Origin: Oscillatoria sp. FACHB-1406
GTDB taxonomy: Bacteria; Cyanobacteriota; Cyanobacteriia; Cyanobacteriales; Spirulinaceae
Direction of reading: 5' to 3'
Assembly: GCF_014698145.1 (NCBI RefSeq)
Contig: NZ_JACJSM010000021.1
Coordinates: 1 to 64,000, forward strand
Length of the DNA stretch: 64,000 bases
The notes under the pieces were generated by a model. It was not told where the DNA came from. It saw only the letters and a list, made by a program, of their open reading frames with translations, and made no database searches. Below, one piece after another: positions 55,563 to 63,906 of this stretch (positions are counted from its first letter, which is position 1; each line of letters begins with the position of its first letter). The translations under genes were made by a program, and so were the position numbers.

Positions 55563-57410
55563 GTGTCTACCTTCTCGCAAATTAATCGCTTTTTATTCGG
55601 AAAACCGCTACCCACCAGCGCCCATGCAGAAGAGAGATTGGGCAACTTCGCTGCCCTGGCTATTCTCGCTTCCGACGCACTTTCCTCTGTCGCTTATGCC
55701 ACTGAAGAAATTCTACTGGTTTTAGCCGTTGCGGGAACTGGAGCGTTAGGGCTTTCCCTTCCCCTTGCAGGCGCGATCGCGCTACTCTTAGGTATCGTCA
55801 TCCTCTCCTACAGTCAAACCCTGCGCGCCTATCCCAAAGGCGGCGGTTCCTACATCGTCGCGCGCGAAAACCTCGGACTGTATCCGGGACTGATTGCCGC
55901 CGCTTCCCTCCTCATCGACTACATTCTCACCGTCACCGTCAGCGTCTCCGCCGGGATTGCCGCCCTCACCTCCGCCATTCCCGCCCTGCACTCCTTTACC
56001 GTGCCGCTGTGTATCGGCGCGATCGCGCTGTTAACGATCGCTAATTTGCGCGGCGTGCGCGAAGCAGGCAAAATCTTTATGCTGCCGACCTACAGCTTCA
56101 TCTTCAGCATCTTCCTGCTGATTATCCTAGGACTCTATAAACAAGCCACCGGAGGCATTCCTGCCCCTCCCGCCGCCGCACCCCTCCAAGCTACTTCCGG
56201 TTCCCTCGGAATCTTCCTGATTCTGCGCGCTTTTTCGGCAGGATGTACAGCCCTAACGGGTGTTGAAGCCATCTCCGACGGCGTACTCGTGTTCAAACCG
56301 CCCGAATGGAAAAATGCCCGTCGCACCCTCTTTTACCTCGGCAGCATCCTCTGCCTGATGTTCCTCGGCATTACTTACCTCGTCCATTCCTACCATCTCG
56401 TCCCTGTTGAAAAAGAAACCCTCGTCTCCGTTTTAGGGCGAGAAATTTTTGGCAACGGCTTACTCTACTATTTCCTACAAGTTTCCACCTTATTCATCCT
56501 TCTGTTGGCTGCGAATACCAGCTTTGCCGACTTTCCGAGGCTTTGCTACTTTGTCGCCCGCGATGGCTACCTCCCCCGGCAACTCGCCTTGCTGGGCGAT
56601 CGCTTGGTGTATAGTAACGGGATTCGCCTCCTCAGCATCGCCGCCGCCATTCTCGTCGTTGTTTTCAAAGGACAAGTTAACGCCCTCATTCCCCTCTATG
56701 CGGTCGGCGTATTCACCTCCTTCACCCTTTCCCAAGCGGGAATGGTGCGCCATTGGTTTAAATTGCGCGAGAAAGGATGGCAATTGAGTGGTTTTATCAA
56801 CGGTTTGGGCGCAATGACAACGCTTCTAGTTCTCGCGGTTATCGTCGCGACTAAATTCCGTTTAGGGGCGTGGATGGTGGTGGTTGCGATTCCCTTACTC
56901 GTTTGCTTCTTCGTTTCCATTCACCGCCACTATCGCATAGTTGCCTCAAAGTTGGAGATAAACAGCATAAAACCGATACCGCGCCCGCCGCGCCTGCCGG
57001 TAGATGCCGTCGGAACGCATCCTGCCATTGTTTTAGTCGGACAACTCCATCTAGGAACCCTCCAAGCCCTCGATTACGCCCGCACCATTGCCGATGAAAT
57101 TGTTGCCGTCCACATCGATACAGGCAGTACCAACCGTGCCGCCCTCGAACAAAAATGGCAAGAGCTAGAATCGGATATTCCTTTAGTTATTCTAGACTCT
57201 CCCTATCGTTCGATTGTTACGCCGCTCATCGAATTCGTGCAATATTTTGAGACGCGACATTCCGGCATCTTTTCGACGATTATTATTCCCGTTTTTGTTA
57301 CTCGCAATTGGTGGGAAGAAATCTTGCACAATCAAACCGCATTTTTTGTTCGCGCGGCTTTGCGCGTTAAAGGCAGTCGCGTGGTGACAACGGTTCGATA
57401 TTATCTCTGA
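55563..57410 (+). CDS. kimA: KimA-type potassium importer (APC/KUP-like, formerly YdaO)
   Basis: A protein of 615 aa, GTG start at 55563. About twelve membrane helices (to about residue 450) are followed by a soluble C-terminal domain. Close agreement with Bacillus KimA, from memory, runs along the whole length: [83 protein letters not shown], and in the soluble domain [12 protein letters not shown] and [16 protein letters not shown]. KimA imports K+ with H+ and is inhibited by c-di-AMP in Bacillus, where its gene also carries a ydaO riboswitch. Here the same class of riboswitch stands 6.7 kb upstream at the head of the run. Confidence 0.9.
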   Translation: MSTFSQINRFLFGKPLPTSAHAEERLGNFAALAILASDALSSVAYATEEILLVLAVAGTGALGLSLPLAGAIALLLGIVILSYSQTLRAYPKGGGSYIVARENLGLYPGLIAAASLLIDYILTVTVSVSAGIAALTSAIPALHSFTVPLCIGAIALLTIANLRGVREAGKIFMLPTYSFIFSIFLLIILGLYKQATGGIPAPPAAAPLQATSGSLGIFLILRAFSAGCTALTGVEAISDGVLVFKPPEWKNARRTLFYLGSILCLMFLGITYLVHSYHLVPVEKETLVSVLGREIFGNGLLYYFLQVSTLFILLLAANTSFADFPRLCYFVARDGYLPRQLALLGDRLVYSNGIRLLSIAAAILVVVFKGQVNALIPLYAVGVFTSFTLSQAGMVRHWFKLREKGWQLSGFINGLGAMTTLLVLAVIVATKFRLGAWMVVVAIPLLVCFFVSIHRHYRIVASKLEINSIKPIPRPPRLPVDAVGTHPAIVLVGQLHLGTLQALDYARTIADEIVAVHIDTGSTNRAALEQKWQELESDIPLVILDSPYRSIVTPLIEFVQYFETRHSGIFSTIIIPVFVTRNWWEEILHNQTAFFVRAALRVKGSRVVTTVRYYL

Positions 57411-57501
57411 AGAAACCTGTATCATTCGGATAACAGCCCTGAATTCTGGCAAAGTTTGCCTCAATCAATACTATACTATCGAAAAATTAGGAAGGTTAAT
57501 C

Positions 57502-57825
57502 ATGTCATTAGCGATCGCCGTTTCAGATGCCAACTTTGAGCAAGAAGTCCTCAAAAGCGAACTGCCTGTATTAGTTGACTTTTGGGCTCCTTGGTGCGGC
57601 CCCTGTCGGATGGTGGGGCCAATTGTAGAAGAGGTGGCAGAACAATATGCCGGACAAATTAAGGTGGTGAAATTGGACACAGATCAAAATCCCAATACTC
57701 CTAGCCAATATGGAATTCGCAGCCTTCCTACCCTAATTGTATTTAAGGACGGCGAGCGGGTTGATACAGTAGTGGGAGCGGTACCGAAATCCACTCTATC
57801 TACAACTTTGGAAAAGTATTTGTAA
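57502..57825 (+). CDS. trxA: Thioredoxin
   Basis: A protein of 107 aa, standard length. The redox active site WCGPC (about 31-35) is in [16 protein letters not shown], and the cis-proline loop is [12 protein letters not shown]. It reduces protein disulfides in the cytoplasm. The ribosome binding site AGGAAGG lies seven bases before the ATG. A TATACT hexamer (57472-57477) may be a -10 element; no good -35 accompanies it. The gene and its leader are duplicated immediately downstream. Confidence 0.95.
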   Translation: MSLAIAVSDANFEQEVLKSELPVLVDFWAPWCGPCRMVGPIVEEVAEQYAGQIKVVKLDTDQNPNTPSQYGIRSLPTLIVFKDGERVDTVVGAVPKSTLSTTLEKYL

Positions 57826-57841
57826 GCCCATAACTCAACAT

Positions 57842-57905
57842 CTCGCTAAGAGTGGACGTTTGAGAGATAGATGTCTTAAACGTCCGCTCGCGACCGGGGA
57901 AAATA
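57842..57905. other. Inverted repeat between the thioredoxin genes
   Basis: GGACGTTT and AAACGTCC form an 8-bp perfect stem with a 16-base loop, shortly after the trxA stop. There is no following T-run, so if it ends transcription it is not a canonical intrinsic terminator. Confidence 0.35.
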
Positions 57906-57995
57906 ACCGGCGAAGGGCTGACTTTTAGATGTGTAAAAAGACAGCGCTAGCCGCCTAAAGTTTGCTACTCTAGTTGCTGAAGCTAGCTGCCAAAT

Positions 57996-58071
57996 GGCAG
58001 CAATGAGTTCTGGTAAAGTCCGCCTCAATCAATCGGAAAAATTAGGAAGGTTAATCATGTCATTAGTATTT
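57996..58071 (+). repeat. Duplicated trxA leader
   Basis: The stretch before the second thioredoxin gene repeats the trxA leader (57440-57520): GAGTTCTGGTAAAGTCCGCC, then CTCAATCAATCGGAAAAATT and AGGAAGGTTAATCATGTCAT. About ten bases of the first copy, including its TATACT, are absent here. It documents a tandem duplication that included the 5' region. Confidence 0.85.
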
Positions 58072-58389
58072 GCCGTTTCAGATTTCAGCTTTGATGGAGA
58101 AGTTCTCAAAAGCGACCAGCCTGTATTAGTTAACTTTTTTGCCCCTTGGTCTGCCCCCAGTCTGGAGGTGGGGAAAATTGTGGAAGAGTTGTCAGTAAAA
58201 TATGTCGAACGAATCAAAGTGGTGAAATTAGACGTAGATCAAAATCTCGATACTCCTAGCCGATATAGAATTCACACTCTTCCCGCCATAATGGTATTTA
58301 AGCGGGGCAAGGAGGTGGCTCGATTAGAGAAAATAATAGAAAAAAGCAATATAGAGCAAACTTTGGAAACGTTATCTTTAAGCCCATAA
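58057..58389 (+). CDS. Thioredoxin-like protein without active-site cysteines
   Basis: About 110 aa from ATG 58057, chosen because the ribosome binding site and first codons match those of trxA; an upstream in-frame ATG at 57994 falls in duplicated leader DNA. The fold is retained (PVLVNFFAPW, KVVKLDVDQNLDTPSRY, HTLPAIMVF with the cis-proline), but the active site is WSAPS: both cysteines are Ser (codons TCT and AGT). It cannot act as a disulfide reductase. It might bind partners as a pseudo-thioredoxin, or be decaying. The frame is intact, which favours some retained role. Confidence 0.85.
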   Translation: MSLVFAVSDFSFDGEVLKSDQPVLVNFFAPWSAPSLEVGKIVEELSVKYVERIKVVKLDVDQNLDTPSRYRIHTLPAIMVFKRGKEVARLEKIIEKSNIEQTLETLSLSP

Positions 58390-58644
58390 CTCAACATCTA
58401 AATCGGCAGATGTGGGCTAAATTGACAACTCGGTTTACCCCCCGGAATTCACGCTGCGGCACGAGTCGCAGTCGAGGCGAACGCTCCTTTGAAATTCAAC
58501 CTCTTACTCTGAATTGGAGCAATCCTGCCCTTGCAAGTTGGCTCTACGAACGAAGAATCCCCATACCTAAAGGCTGGGGAGAGTCAATCTACTGACTTGC
58601 TTGATAGTGAGTGCAGTCCTCCTCGCTTTCAATTAATTTCTTTG

Positions 58645-58932
58645 TTATTGTTCGCTGGGCTTGCTGGGCGAGGCATTATAGAGCGCGTCCAAGCGAGCGC
58701 GCGCATCTTCAACACTTTCAGAACGAACCACCAGAAGCGGTTCGTTAATGGGGTTACCGCGTTCGTCTAAGAGTTCGGGATGGGGAACCGTTCTGTGCTG
58801 GGAGGAGAAGGGGCTTGGGGAGGAGTAGCGGCGCTGAGACTCGACGCTTAAGGTAATTAAACTGCGAATTAAATTCCCGATCGCGAAAAAGGCAATAACC
58901 GTAAAGGCCAAAATGTAAAGTAAATGTAACAT
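58645..58932 (-). CDS. DUF2973 small membrane protein
   Basis: A protein of 95 aa. The N-terminal helix MLHLLYILAFTVIAFFAIGN anchors it in a membrane; the rest is cytoplasmic and charged, with HPELLDERGNPINEPLLVV in the middle. This N-terminus is typical of cyanobacterial DUF2973. It pairs here, as in other cyanobacteria, with a DUF2605 gene upstream on the same strand. Function unknown. Confidence 0.85.
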   Translation of the reverse strand: MLHLLYILAFTVIAFFAIGNLIRSLITLSVESQRRYSSPSPFSSQHRTVPHPELLDERGNPINEPLLVVRSESVEDARARLDALYNASPSKPSEQ

Positions 58933-59116
58933 TGCGAGGATTCCTTTGGACGAACTGGTGAATATTTAGGATTTAATACAAGTTCTAGAAAAAGCTGACA
59001 CTGATGTGCAGGTCGATCGCGTTTAACCCGATTCTCAAAGATTATCAGAAGTCCCCTCAATCTTGCCAGAAAATTCTTCAACAAGAAAGAGTTGCGGCTC
59101 TGTTGGCGGCTGCCTC

Positions 59117-59455
59117 TCAGTCGCGATTTTGCTCCTTAGAAGAGCGCCAGCGCATCGCTACGCGCCAACATTGACCGAGCAAATTGTGCCACGGCATTAA
59201 GGTTGCCACTTCAATTCCAGCATTGCCATCCATTCCTCGAAACAGGAGTTGAGCAGCGCTGACCTCCTGTTGGGCTGTCTTAATCCGTGCGAGCAGATCG
59301 GCTTGTTCTTCCGACGAAAGAAAATCTATCTTCTCAGATTCTAACAAAGTTCGCGATCGCGCAAACCAATACTGAAAATCCTCCAACAGCGGACCTAACA
59401 CCGTTCCCAACAATTCTTTTTCCGGCGACTCATTTGAAGACACGATAAATCTCAC
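59117..59455 (-). CDS. DUF2605 protein
   Basis: A soluble protein of up to 112 aa; GTG at 59443 gives 108 aa and may be the real start. SPEKELLGTVLGPLLEDFQYWFARSRTLLE and MPWHNLLGQCWRVAMRWR are typical of DUF2605, a cyanobacterial helical family of unknown function. Its neighbour downstream on the same strand, 184 bases away, is DUF2973; conserved pairing suggests a shared role. Confidence 0.85.
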   Translation of the reverse strand: MRFIVSSNESPEKELLGTVLGPLLEDFQYWFARSRTLLESEKIDFLSSEEQADLLARIKTAQQEVSAAQLLFRGMDGNAGIEVATLMPWHNLLGQCWRVAMRWRSSKEQNRD

Positions 59456-59548
59456 CCAATCTCGATATTTCCTTGTAGTCCGGCAACTTGCCGAATAACT
59501 TTGAGTGTAGCGGGTTCAATAGCCAGCGAGCAACATTCGACTTCGAGG

Positions 59549-59675
59549 CAGGTGAGGGGGGACGGGGTGACGGGGTGAGGGGGGAATGGTGAATTATGAA
59601 TGATGAGTGATGAATTATGAATGGTGAGTGGTGAGTGATGAATTATGAGGGCGGACGGGGGGACGGGGAGAAGAA
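59549..59675. repeat. Low-complexity tandem repeat tract
   Basis: A G-rich part (GACGGGGTGA units) is followed by units starting GAATTATGAATG at 59591 and 59612, again GAATTATGAG at 59640, interspersed with GTGAGTG heptamers. It resembles the short tandem repeats common between cyanobacterial genes. No coding frame. Confidence 0.8.
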
Positions 59676-59713
59676 TTTGACCTCCAGTTTTAAGCTTGTC
59701 AATGTACTAGCAA

Positions 59714-60343
59714 TTAACGGTAGTCCTTGGCGCGTTCGTAGGCGGCGATAACGGCGGGGCGCTCTTTGATAGCGTTAAACCAGCGTTGTAGGTTGGGAAA
59801 CTCTTCGAGGTTTTGGCGCTGTTTCTCGTGGGGGACAATCCAAGGGTAACAAGCCATATCCGCGATTGAATAGTCCCCGGCAAGATAATCGCGTCCTTGC
59901 AATTGCTTGTCGAGTACGCCGTAGAGTCGATGGGTTTCGTTGACGTAGCGGGTAATGGCGTAAGGGATTTGTTCGGGCGCGTACTGAACGAAGTGATGGT
60001 TCTGTCCCGCCATTGGTCCCAATCCGCCTACTTGCCAGAATAACCATTCCATTACCGTTTTCCGCCCGCGCGCGTCTTGGGGGAGAAAAGAGCCGGTTTT
60101 TTCAGCAAGGTAAAGTAGAATTGCACCGGACTCAAAAATTGAAATTGGTTCGCCGCCATCGGTCGGATTGGGGTCTACAATCGCTGGCATTCGGTTGTTA
60201 GGCGAGATTTTTAGGAAATCCGGTTTGAACTGGTCTCCTGCTCGAATATCGACTGGGAAAATGCGATATTCGAGTCCTGCTTCTTCGAGGAAAATCGCGA
60301 TCTTGTGACCGTTAGGTGTGGGCCAGTAGTAGAGTTCGAGCAT
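59714..60343 (-). CDS. Glutathione S-transferase (YfcG/YghU-like)
   Basis: A protein of 209 aa. The thioredoxin-fold N-terminal domain (about 1-85) contains YWPTPNGHKIAIFLEEAGL, SPNNRMPAIVDPN with the cis-proline, and the glutathione-binding ESGAILLYLAEKTG. The all-helical C-terminal domain has the YSIADMACYPW motif. The TPNGHK segment is typical of Nu-class/YfcG enzymes, which act mainly as disulfide-bond reductases. It stands alone, flanked by repeat-rich gaps. Confidence 0.92.
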   Translation of the reverse strand: MLELYYWPTPNGHKIAIFLEEAGLEYRIFPVDIRAGDQFKPDFLKISPNNRMPAIVDPNPTDGGEPISIFESGAILLYLAEKTGSFLPQDARGRKTVMEWLFWQVGGLGPMAGQNHHFVQYAPEQIPYAITRYVNETHRLYGVLDKQLQGRDYLAGDYSIADMACYPWIVPHEKQRQNLEEFPNLQRWFNAIKERPAVIAAYERAKDYR

Positions 60344-60352
60344 CGTTTTTAA

Positions 60353-60408
60353 TTCGTAATTCGTAATTCGTAGTTCGTAGTTCGTAATTCGTAATTCGTA
60401 ATTCGTAA
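60353..60408. repeat. Heptanucleotide tandem repeat (TTCGTAA x8)
   Basis: Eight contiguous 7-base units: TTCGTAA six times, with the third and fourth being TTCGTAG. This fits the STRR class of short tandemly repeated sequences of cyanobacteria. It sits ten bases before the GST gene start on its upstream side. Confidence 0.95.
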
Positions 60409-60458
60409 TTTACGTCTGATGTGAATTATCCAAAAGCATTAACTGCCCTCACCCCCGG

Positions 60459-60484
60459 CCCCTCTCCCAACCCTGGGAGAGGGG
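60459..60484. repeat. Perfect 11-bp stem-loop, interspersed repeat type
   Basis: CCCCTCTCCCA and TGGGAGAGGGG flank a 4-base loop. This palindrome type is widely scattered in bacterial genomes. It lies between the MscS and GST genes; no T-run follows on either side, so it is recorded as a repeat and not a terminator. Confidence 0.8.
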
Positions 60485-60570
60485 AGAAAGAACAGTAAAA
60501 TGGGATTTTCGGCTTCTAATGCACATTAGGCGTAATTTATCATTCATCACTCATCATACATAATTACCCC

Positions 60571-60603
60571 ATTCATTATTCATTATTAATTATTCATTAT
60601 TCA
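60571..60603. repeat. AT-rich tandem repeat abutting the MscS stop codon
   Basis: Repeated ATTCATTATTCATTATTA-like units run directly into the stop codon (TCA on the plus strand, 60601-60603) of the minus-strand MscS gene. Confidence 0.75.
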
Positions 60604-62190
60604 TTTTTCCATCCATCGGTCGAGGCGCTGAGAGAGTTGATGGAGGGTTTCGGAGAGTTCGGGGGAAAGGTCGAGGGGAATGCTGCCCGAGCGGAGGTTA
60701 AGATCTCGTTGGGGGAAGGGAATTTCGATCGCGCGATCGCGGAAATGACGTTCGATGAGAAAATAGAGGTCGCTTTTGATGCGAAATTGCTGAGTTGGCT
60801 CGCGAATCCATACCAACAGTTGAAATTGGAGGGCGCTATCGCCAAATGCTTTAAAGAAGACTATCGGCGCGGGTTGGGAGAGAACTTCAGAATGCTCCTT
60901 AGCGGCGGCGAGGAGAATTTCGCGCACGGTTTCGACAGGGGAACCGTAAGCAACACCAACCGGAATTTTGAGGCGAGAAATGGGACTGCGATGCGTCCAG
61001 TTAATCACCTCCGATTCGAGAAAGCGGGAGTTCGGAACGATGACAGAAACGCGATCGAGGGTAACAATGGTGGTACTGCGAGCGTTAATATGTTCCACCG
61101 TACCCATTAATTCCCCCACTTCAATAAAATCGCCAATTTGAATCGGACGCTCGAAAATAAGGGCAAGTCCGCTGATAAATTCTTTAGCAATTCCTTGCAA
61201 TCCTAAGCCGACTCCCACGCCCAATACGCCCGCAAAAACGTTAAGAGAACTGAGTTCTAAACCCCACAGTTGAATAACAACAATCGTGCCGATAAAAATC
61301 GTCAAATATTGACTGATGCTGGCGATGGTTTCTTGGGCGGCGCGGCTGAGTCCGGTTAAACTGAGAACGCGAACGCGCAAGATTTGGCGGAAGTTGCTTG
61401 CCCCCAGAATCAACAAGCCGATTAACCCCAATAAACGCAGCAGATCTAAAATTGAAAATGATTTGTTCCCTAAAGGGAATAAATCGGAAGTGAGGGCCAC
61501 CCCGAGGGTATCGATAAGGGTGCGGCTAAACTGTCGGGTTTGGGGGAAGAGGCGGGTGATGTAGAAGAAGAGGGCTAGCGCGATCGCGATGCGAAGAACG
61601 GCAAGTAAAATGCGGGCAATTAAGGCTAAAATATTCTTGTCGCTGCGATCGGCAGTGCTGGGACTATTCCCTTGGGATTCGCCTCGCCGCAACATCAGAA
61701 AATTTTGCCAGCGCTGCCAAAGCTGCCCTAACAATAGGCTAAGCAAACTCCCCGCCACCGCAGCAATAACAGCCCGAAGAACTGCACCATTGAAATACTC
61801 CGGCGTTCGTTCGTAGCGCGCGCGTTCCAGCGCTTTATCAATAGTTCGCGCCCATTCCCCTGCCCTCGCTTGTAAATCGCCACCATCGGGAATATCGGCG
61901 GAGGTGATAGAAAGGAGGTAGGTATCGTTGACTTTGATAACGGGGATTTCTCCCACTCGTTCGAGGGTGACGACGGGTGCTTCGTCTCGGGCAACGACGC
62001 GGGCGAGAGATTGATTGATTTCCGTCGCCCGCTGTTGTGCGGTGAAGTTTCCCGATTCCGTCACATTGAAAAGTACATTTCCATCCAAGATAATCGGTGC
62101 TGTCCTCGCTTGGGCGAAGGCGGGTAGAGGATTTGAGGCGATTGCCAGAATAAGGGCTATCGTACTGAGGAGAAGACCGATGAGTCTCAT
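60601..62190 (-). CDS. MscS-family mechanosensitive channel
   Basis: A protein of 529 aa with a signal peptide (about 1-28, ending PAFAQA), an extracytoplasmic N-terminal domain (about 30-145), four or five membrane helices, and the MscS core: the pore helix NVFAGVLGVGVGLGLQGIAKEFISG (about 315-340, Gly/Ala-rich), followed by FERPIQIGDFIEV and the beta and alpha/beta vestibule domains (about 345-500). It releases solutes on osmotic down-shock. It is larger than E. coli MscS because of the extra N-terminal domain. An ion/osmotic role matches the c-di-AMP locus nearby but it is not part of that transcription unit. Confidence 0.93.
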   Translation of the reverse strand: MRLIGLLLSTIALILAIASNPLPAFAQARTAPIILDGNVLFNVTESGNFTAQQRATEINQSLARVVARDEAPVVTLERVGEIPVIKVNDTYLLSITSADIPDGGDLQARAGEWARTIDKALERARYERTPEYFNGAVLRAVIAAVAGSLLSLLLGQLWQRWQNFLMLRRGESQGNSPSTADRSDKNILALIARILLAVLRIAIALALFFYITRLFPQTRQFSRTLIDTLGVALTSDLFPLGNKSFSILDLLRLLGLIGLLILGASNFRQILRVRVLSLTGLSRAAQETIASISQYLTIFIGTIVVIQLWGLELSSLNVFAGVLGVGVGLGLQGIAKEFISGLALIFERPIQIGDFIEVGELMGTVEHINARSTTIVTLDRVSVIVPNSRFLESEVINWTHRSPISRLKIPVGVAYGSPVETVREILLAAAKEHSEVLSQPAPIVFFKAFGDSALQFQLLVWIREPTQQFRIKSDLYFLIERHFRDRAIEIPFPQRDLNLRSGSIPLDLSPELSETLHQLSQRLDRWMEK

Positions 62191-62209
62191 GCGAGGCGGA
62201 AAGAGGGAA

Positions 62210-62306
62210 CAGGTTACAGGTTACAGGTTACAGCAGAAGCGTGCGTTCTTTCTCAGCAGGCTAAAGCACCTCTACTTTGCGTCCTTTTACAGGTTATAGG
62301 TTACAG
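62210..62306. repeat. Heptamer repeats CAGGTTA (two clusters)
   Basis: Three contiguous CAGGTTA units (62210-62230) plus CAG, and a second cluster CAGGTTA-TAGGTTA-CAG (62290-62306), in the gap between the MscS and HAD genes. STRR type. Confidence 0.9.
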
Positions 62307-62383
62307 TAGAAACGGGCGAACAATCGCGCTCACCCGGCGTAAAAACTTTTGCACCATTAAGTGGCGTTTAAGTGTTGGTATTC

Positions 62384-63259
62384 TTATTCTCCAATACTGA
62401 GTTTTCGCAACGCAATTTTTTTGCCAATGCTTTCAATGCAGAGTTGTAAAGAACGCATCAGTTCTGAGTTTTCCCGATAATCAGCAGGGGCGAGGTTAGC
62501 AACCTTTTGATGGGGGGTGATTTGAGCGTGATGTTCCCATTCTTCGGGGCGGTGATGGGACTTGTAAATGCCAAGCGCAAAGCCGTTGTATTCATTCATC
62601 ACCGCGAAACAAGGCACGTCAGAAGTCCCATCCCCGACATAGATTGCTTGGTCGAGGGGGACGTGCAAATTTTCAGCAGAGAAGTCGCGATAGTTGTAGA
62701 TTAAATCTTTATCTTCGGTGCGGTCGATTCCTTGAGAAATGTTGAAGAGATAGCGCGTTTTTTCGACATGAGTCATCTGCTGTTTGATAAAATCGATCTC
62801 TCCAGCCGAATTATAGGAAAACTCGCACCCCCACATCCGTTTGAAGTTTGGTGCGATTCGATTATTGCGGGCAAGTTCGACAAAGCCGCCTGTAATGAGG
62901 TAAAATTCTATTTCTAACTCGGTGTCGATGCGAGCGGCACAATCTCGCAAGCGCTCGAACATTTCAGGGATGCCATCAATGGGCTTCAGGTTTTGTCCGA
63001 CTTCGGCTAACTTTTCTCGCGTAATTCTTTCTTTTTCTGGGCGTTGCTGAGAGATTTTTGTTAAGCAATACGCGCTAGCTAAATACTTTTCCCAGTCGTT
63101 ATCGAGCAAAGGTTGCATTTTTTGGCGATCGAATTCCTCTTTGTCGATCGCAAATCGCGTTAAAATGGCATCGAAACTATCCTGCGGAATTAGCGTTTCG
63201 TCAAAGTCGAAGGCAATCGCGATCCGATTGCGGAAGGGGAAAGTCGAGCGATCGGTCAT
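62384..63259 (-). CDS. HAD-family phosphatase-like hydrolase
   Basis: A protein of 291 aa. HAD motif I is FDFDETLIP (about 16-24), with the nucleophile and acid/base Asp residues; motif II is YLITGGF (Thr); motif IV is YVGDGTSDVPCF. The cap region between motifs I and II is helical (about 30-110), as in phosphoserine-phosphatase-like members. Substrate cannot be assigned. The start ATG at 63259 lies shortly before the hydrophobic strand RIAIAFDFD. Confidence 0.88.
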   Translation of the reverse strand: MTDRSTFPFRNRIAIAFDFDETLIPQDSFDAILTRFAIDKEEFDRQKMQPLLDNDWEKYLASAYCLTKISQQRPEKERITREKLAEVGQNLKPIDGIPEMFERLRDCAARIDTELEIEFYLITGGFVELARNNRIAPNFKRMWGCEFSYNSAGEIDFIKQQMTHVEKTRYLFNISQGIDRTEDKDLIYNYRDFSAENLHVPLDQAIYVGDGTSDVPCFAVMNEYNGFALGIYKSHHRPEEWEHHAQITPHQKVANLAPADYRENSELMRSLQLCIESIGKKIALRKLSIGE

Positions 63260-63351
63260 GACGAAATACTTAAAGTAACTTCAATCCCTTATTTTACCAT
63301 TTTTTGGTCAACGAACCCTTAGCATTTTTTGTTTGCGTGAGTACACTGCGC

Positions 63352-63370
63352 GGGCGAATGCCATTCGCCC
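63352..63370. repeat. Palindromic repeat related to 43292-43312
   Basis: GGGCGAATG and CATTCGCCC flank a single central C and continue CCTAC. The palindrome at 43292-43312 has the same design with different arms. Both carry GGGC...GCCC edges. Confidence 0.75.
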
Positions 63371-63434
63371 CTACCCATCTAATTTCAATTTTTATACCTC
63401 TCATTAGAAAATTGAAGCAAGAAAGAAAAACATT

Positions 63435-63658
63435 ATGAAATATCCCATTATTATTTATCCTTGCGATGAGGTGGCTATGTTGCGGAAATTCCAGCTTTGA
63501 AAGGATGTTTGGTTCGAGGATAAACGTTATTAGAAACTTTGGCAGAACTGGAAATTGTCTCCAAACTCTGGCTAGAAACTGCCCAACAATACGGACAGAA
63601 ATTACCGGATGCGGAAAAAGAGATGCAAAAGGTTAAAGCTTTGAGCGATAGTGGTTGA
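63435..63658 (+). pseudogene. HicB-like antitoxin, decayed
   Basis: Starting at ATG 63435 the frame reads MKYPIIIYPCDE, then one base has been lost near 63470; the next frame continues GGYVAEIPALKGCLVRG, meets a TAA at 63521-63523 where relatives have a Glu codon, and resumes TLLETLAELEIVSKLWLETA to a TGA at 63656-63658. The combined product matches the HicB family (N-terminal partly buried RNase-H-like fold). One frameshift and one nonsense change make it non-functional. No HicA toxin gene adjoins it. Confidence 0.75.
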
Positions 63659-63894
63659 AGTGTTGAATGTGAAACGATGCTTCCGTTCGTGCTTCCTCCT
63701 TCTTATATCAAGAAATCTTGACAAGCTTCCCCGAAAATTCTCGCCCCCACAAACTCTAACCTCTTAGCCCGCCCTAGCTTACCGCTGGTTCAATCCAACT
63801 CTAAACCCTTTCAAAAGTTTTCCCCCTTCCCGTGGCTAAAACTCGGACAATAGAGGTAGATTAATAAGTTTGTCGATTAGCATTGTGCCGAAAC

Positions 63895-63900
63895 GGAGGA
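63895..63900 (+). promoter_or_regulatory. Shine-Dalgarno sequence of the last gene
   Basis: GGAGGA lies six bases before the ATG at 63907 and is one of the strongest ribosome binding sites in the window. Confidence 0.7.
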
Positions 63901-63906
63901 GAAAAG

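Noticed and set aside
58390-58644. Short plus-strand frames after the second thioredoxin
   Set aside because: Two overlapping frames of about 60-80 codons with no homology that I recognise; one continues antisense through the DUF2973 gene.
59549-60603. Repeat tracts as a possible CRISPR array
   Set aside because: Units are 7-28 bases, contiguous, with no unique spacers and no cas genes nearby.
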